From: SZAS-79 sp963844255
GTDB taxonomy: Bacteria > Pseudomonadota > Gammaproteobacteria > Burkholderiales > SG8-39
Assembly: GCA_963844255.1 (NCBI GenBank)
Contig: CAWJNP010000035.1
Location: forward strand, 1-64,000
Direction: 5' to 3'
DNA: 64,000 bases
Shown here: positions 62,919 to 64,000 of the stretch, piece by piece
Numbering within the stretch: position 1 is the first letter of the stretch
Layout of the letters: each line of letters starts with the position of its first letter
Position numbers and translations under genes: made by a program
The notes under the pieces: generated by a model
Database searches by the model: none
What the model was told of the DNA's origin: nothing
Seen by the model: the letters and a program-made list of their open reading frames with translations, nothing else

Positions 62919-63077
62919 ACAACAATACCCTTAGAAGCAAATGATGAGCAGTTGATACCAGTATCGGCCGAAGCAGTTCTAAGAGAAATCAAGCGAATAG
63001 AGCGGTATGGTCAATTTAACATTCGCTTAAGCCTGAACGCGTACATGGCGCAGATTGCGTCAAAGCAAACGCCTTAA
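62919..63077 (+). other. Short open stretch without identity
   Basis: A frame open from just after TGA 62916-62918 to TAA 63075-63077 gives about 52 residues (IPLEANDEQLIPVSAEAVLR then EIKRIERYGQFNIRLSLNAY). It has no start codon and no recognised family. It may be another gene remnant. Nothing is seen between 63078 and 63147. Confidence 0.3.
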
Positions 63078-63147
63078 TTTCAAGAAATATCTGCAATGCA
63101 CAATTCTGTGCCATAGCGTTCTAGGCTTGAAGCGGTTGTTAGATTGA

Positions 63148-63592
63148 TCACTTATAGATTATTGCTATTATCCCCACCGCAATACCATCCAATCCCGTCA
63201 AAGCTATAATTATTTGAGTATAATATTTTAATGTATTATATTTTCTATTTCTTAGTTCTTCATGGATATCACTAATCCCATTGTTGCTAATTATTTTAAT
63301 ATTAGGATGGAAGACTCGATTCTACCCAAAAATTACTATCAGTTCGTGCAGGCATTTTTAGATATTTTTTTTCAAGAAGCCGCCAGTAGTATTTTGTCCT
63401 TACTATTTCAATATCATACTCTATTATATCTACCTCGCTACTTCTTTCAGATTGAAGTGATTGAAATTCTTCTTCGTAATATCTGCTCTTATTTTCAAGT
63501 AAATCAAATTGTTTTTCATATTCTTTAAATACTCTTTCTTTTTTCTTTTCAAGTGGATAACGTTTAAAGAAATATGATATCTTTTCAAACAT
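63148..63592 (-). CDS. AT-rich coiled-coil protein with C-terminal membrane helix, frameshifted
   Basis: It starts at ATG 63592 with a strong GAGGAG ribosome site. The first ~90 residues (MFEKISYFFKRYPLEKKKER, then a Lys/Glu-rich coiled coil) break at a T/G run near 63322-63330. The frame continues as NRVFHPNIKIISNNGISDIH and ends in a helix-rich tail TLKYYTQIIIALTGLDGIAV. The GC content is far below the main part of the window. The function is unknown. The break is probably an indel in a homopolymer. Confidence 0.55.
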
Positions 63593-63720
63593 AAATAACT
63601 CCTCAAAAAATATCAATATTAATAATATCACTAATTATTTGTAATATTATTATTCAATCTAACATCTTGTTAACTTGTGAGGCTTTAGCCGAATCAAGTT
63701 GAACAATTTGTTAGATGATC

Positions 63721-64000
63721 CTATTCTTGAAATGCGGGTATAATATAATCTTTCATAAGTACAAAGGGTTGATTTTGCTTTTCACTGTTGTAGGCAGATC
63801 CTGTGAATACTCCGAGTAAATTCATCCTTAGGAATGCCAATTAAATACTGCCCCCCATTACCTCTGGATTGGAATGAGGTAACAACTCCGTTGATGACAG
63901 GCTCTTGCCACCATAAATATCCCATATAGGGTCCTGCCACTGAAGTATCAAATATTTTAGTAATCGGATTGTTTATTTGGCTTATCCATTGAGAAGATAT
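63721..64000 (-). pseudogene. Beta-lactamase-type serine hydrolase, C-terminal part, frameshifted and cut by the window edge
   Basis: The reverse strand reads YMGYLWWQEPVINGVVTSFQ, then SRGNGGQYLIGIPKDEF. In the next frame it continues LGVFTGSAYNSEKQNQPFVL to YIIPAFQE and stop 63721. GYxWW, GNGGQ, the VFTG strand and the PF..YI.PA end are the classic C-terminal features of class-C beta-lactamase-related serine hydrolases. The frame change is at about 63805-63830. The catalytic Ser-x-x-Lys region would lie beyond 64000. Confidence 0.7.

Noticed and set aside
1..64000. CRISPR arrays, tRNA or rRNA genes
   Set aside because: No regularly spaced repeats, cloverleaf-like sequences or rRNA signature stretches were seen on reading either strand. 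A covariance search was not possible.

Overview
The first ~61.4 kb is high-GC, densely packed bacterial chromosome, most likely from a betaproteobacterium near Burkholderiales. The basis is gene content and order: radC / coaBC-dut next to clpA-clpS-csp, glcD-glcE...glcF, a liv-type transporter, a flavocytochrome c sulfide dehydrogenase and a NodT/RND efflux operon. The species cannot be read from the sequence.

Layout. 0.3-7.6 kb: RND efflux operon with a divergent TetR regulator and a trailing aspartoacylase-like gene. 7.7-10.2 kb: a Prc-type protease and a lone HTH regulator. 10.3-14.7 kb: a UGSC-family selenoprotein with an in-frame TGA, an MFS transporter abutting it, and a convergent hydrolase plus small partner. 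14.7-20.5 kb: DUF1615 lipoprotein and a complete branched-chain amino-acid-type ABC transporter. 20.5-26.2 kb: M48 protease, aldo/keto reductase, a fused GlcD-GlcF dehydrogenase and an ankyrin protein. 26.2-33.0 kb: a six-gene minus-strand operon joining a lipidated flavoprotein, a membrane-anchored aminopropyltransferase, DUF350, a 52-aa peptide, DUF4178 and SPFH-SHOCT proteins. 33-41 kb: housekeeping genes (radC, coaBC, dut, clpS, clpA, csp) with a c4-type cytochrome and fccAB. 41-50.7 kb: an unrecognised protein, HupE/UreJ-like and TPR proteins, two paralogous lysine-rich exported peptides, DUF192, a His-tailed EamA transporter with a TonB receptor, a PuuD-like membrane protein and sodB. 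50.7-60.3 kb: SulP transporter, glycolate oxidase genes and a PAS-GGDEF protein.

At ~61.4 kb an ABC exporter gene stops just before its ATPase domain and runs straight into the truncated 3' end of an IS1634-type transposase. Everything beyond is lower in GC, becoming very AT-rich after 63.1 kb, and holds only broken pieces: a DUF4143 ATPase C-terminus, a coiled-coil/membrane gene and a beta-lactamase-type serine hydrolase C-terminus. This is either a genomic scar or an assembly chimera.

Several otherwise well-conserved genes carry single-base frameshifts (near 7.76, 13.2, 14.2, 37.35, 37.54 and 41.79 kb, and throughout the tail). This pattern suggests consensus indel errors at least as much as real gene decay. 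The TGA in the UGSC gene is different: the frame is the same on both sides and the codon sits exactly at the family's U-G-S-C motif.
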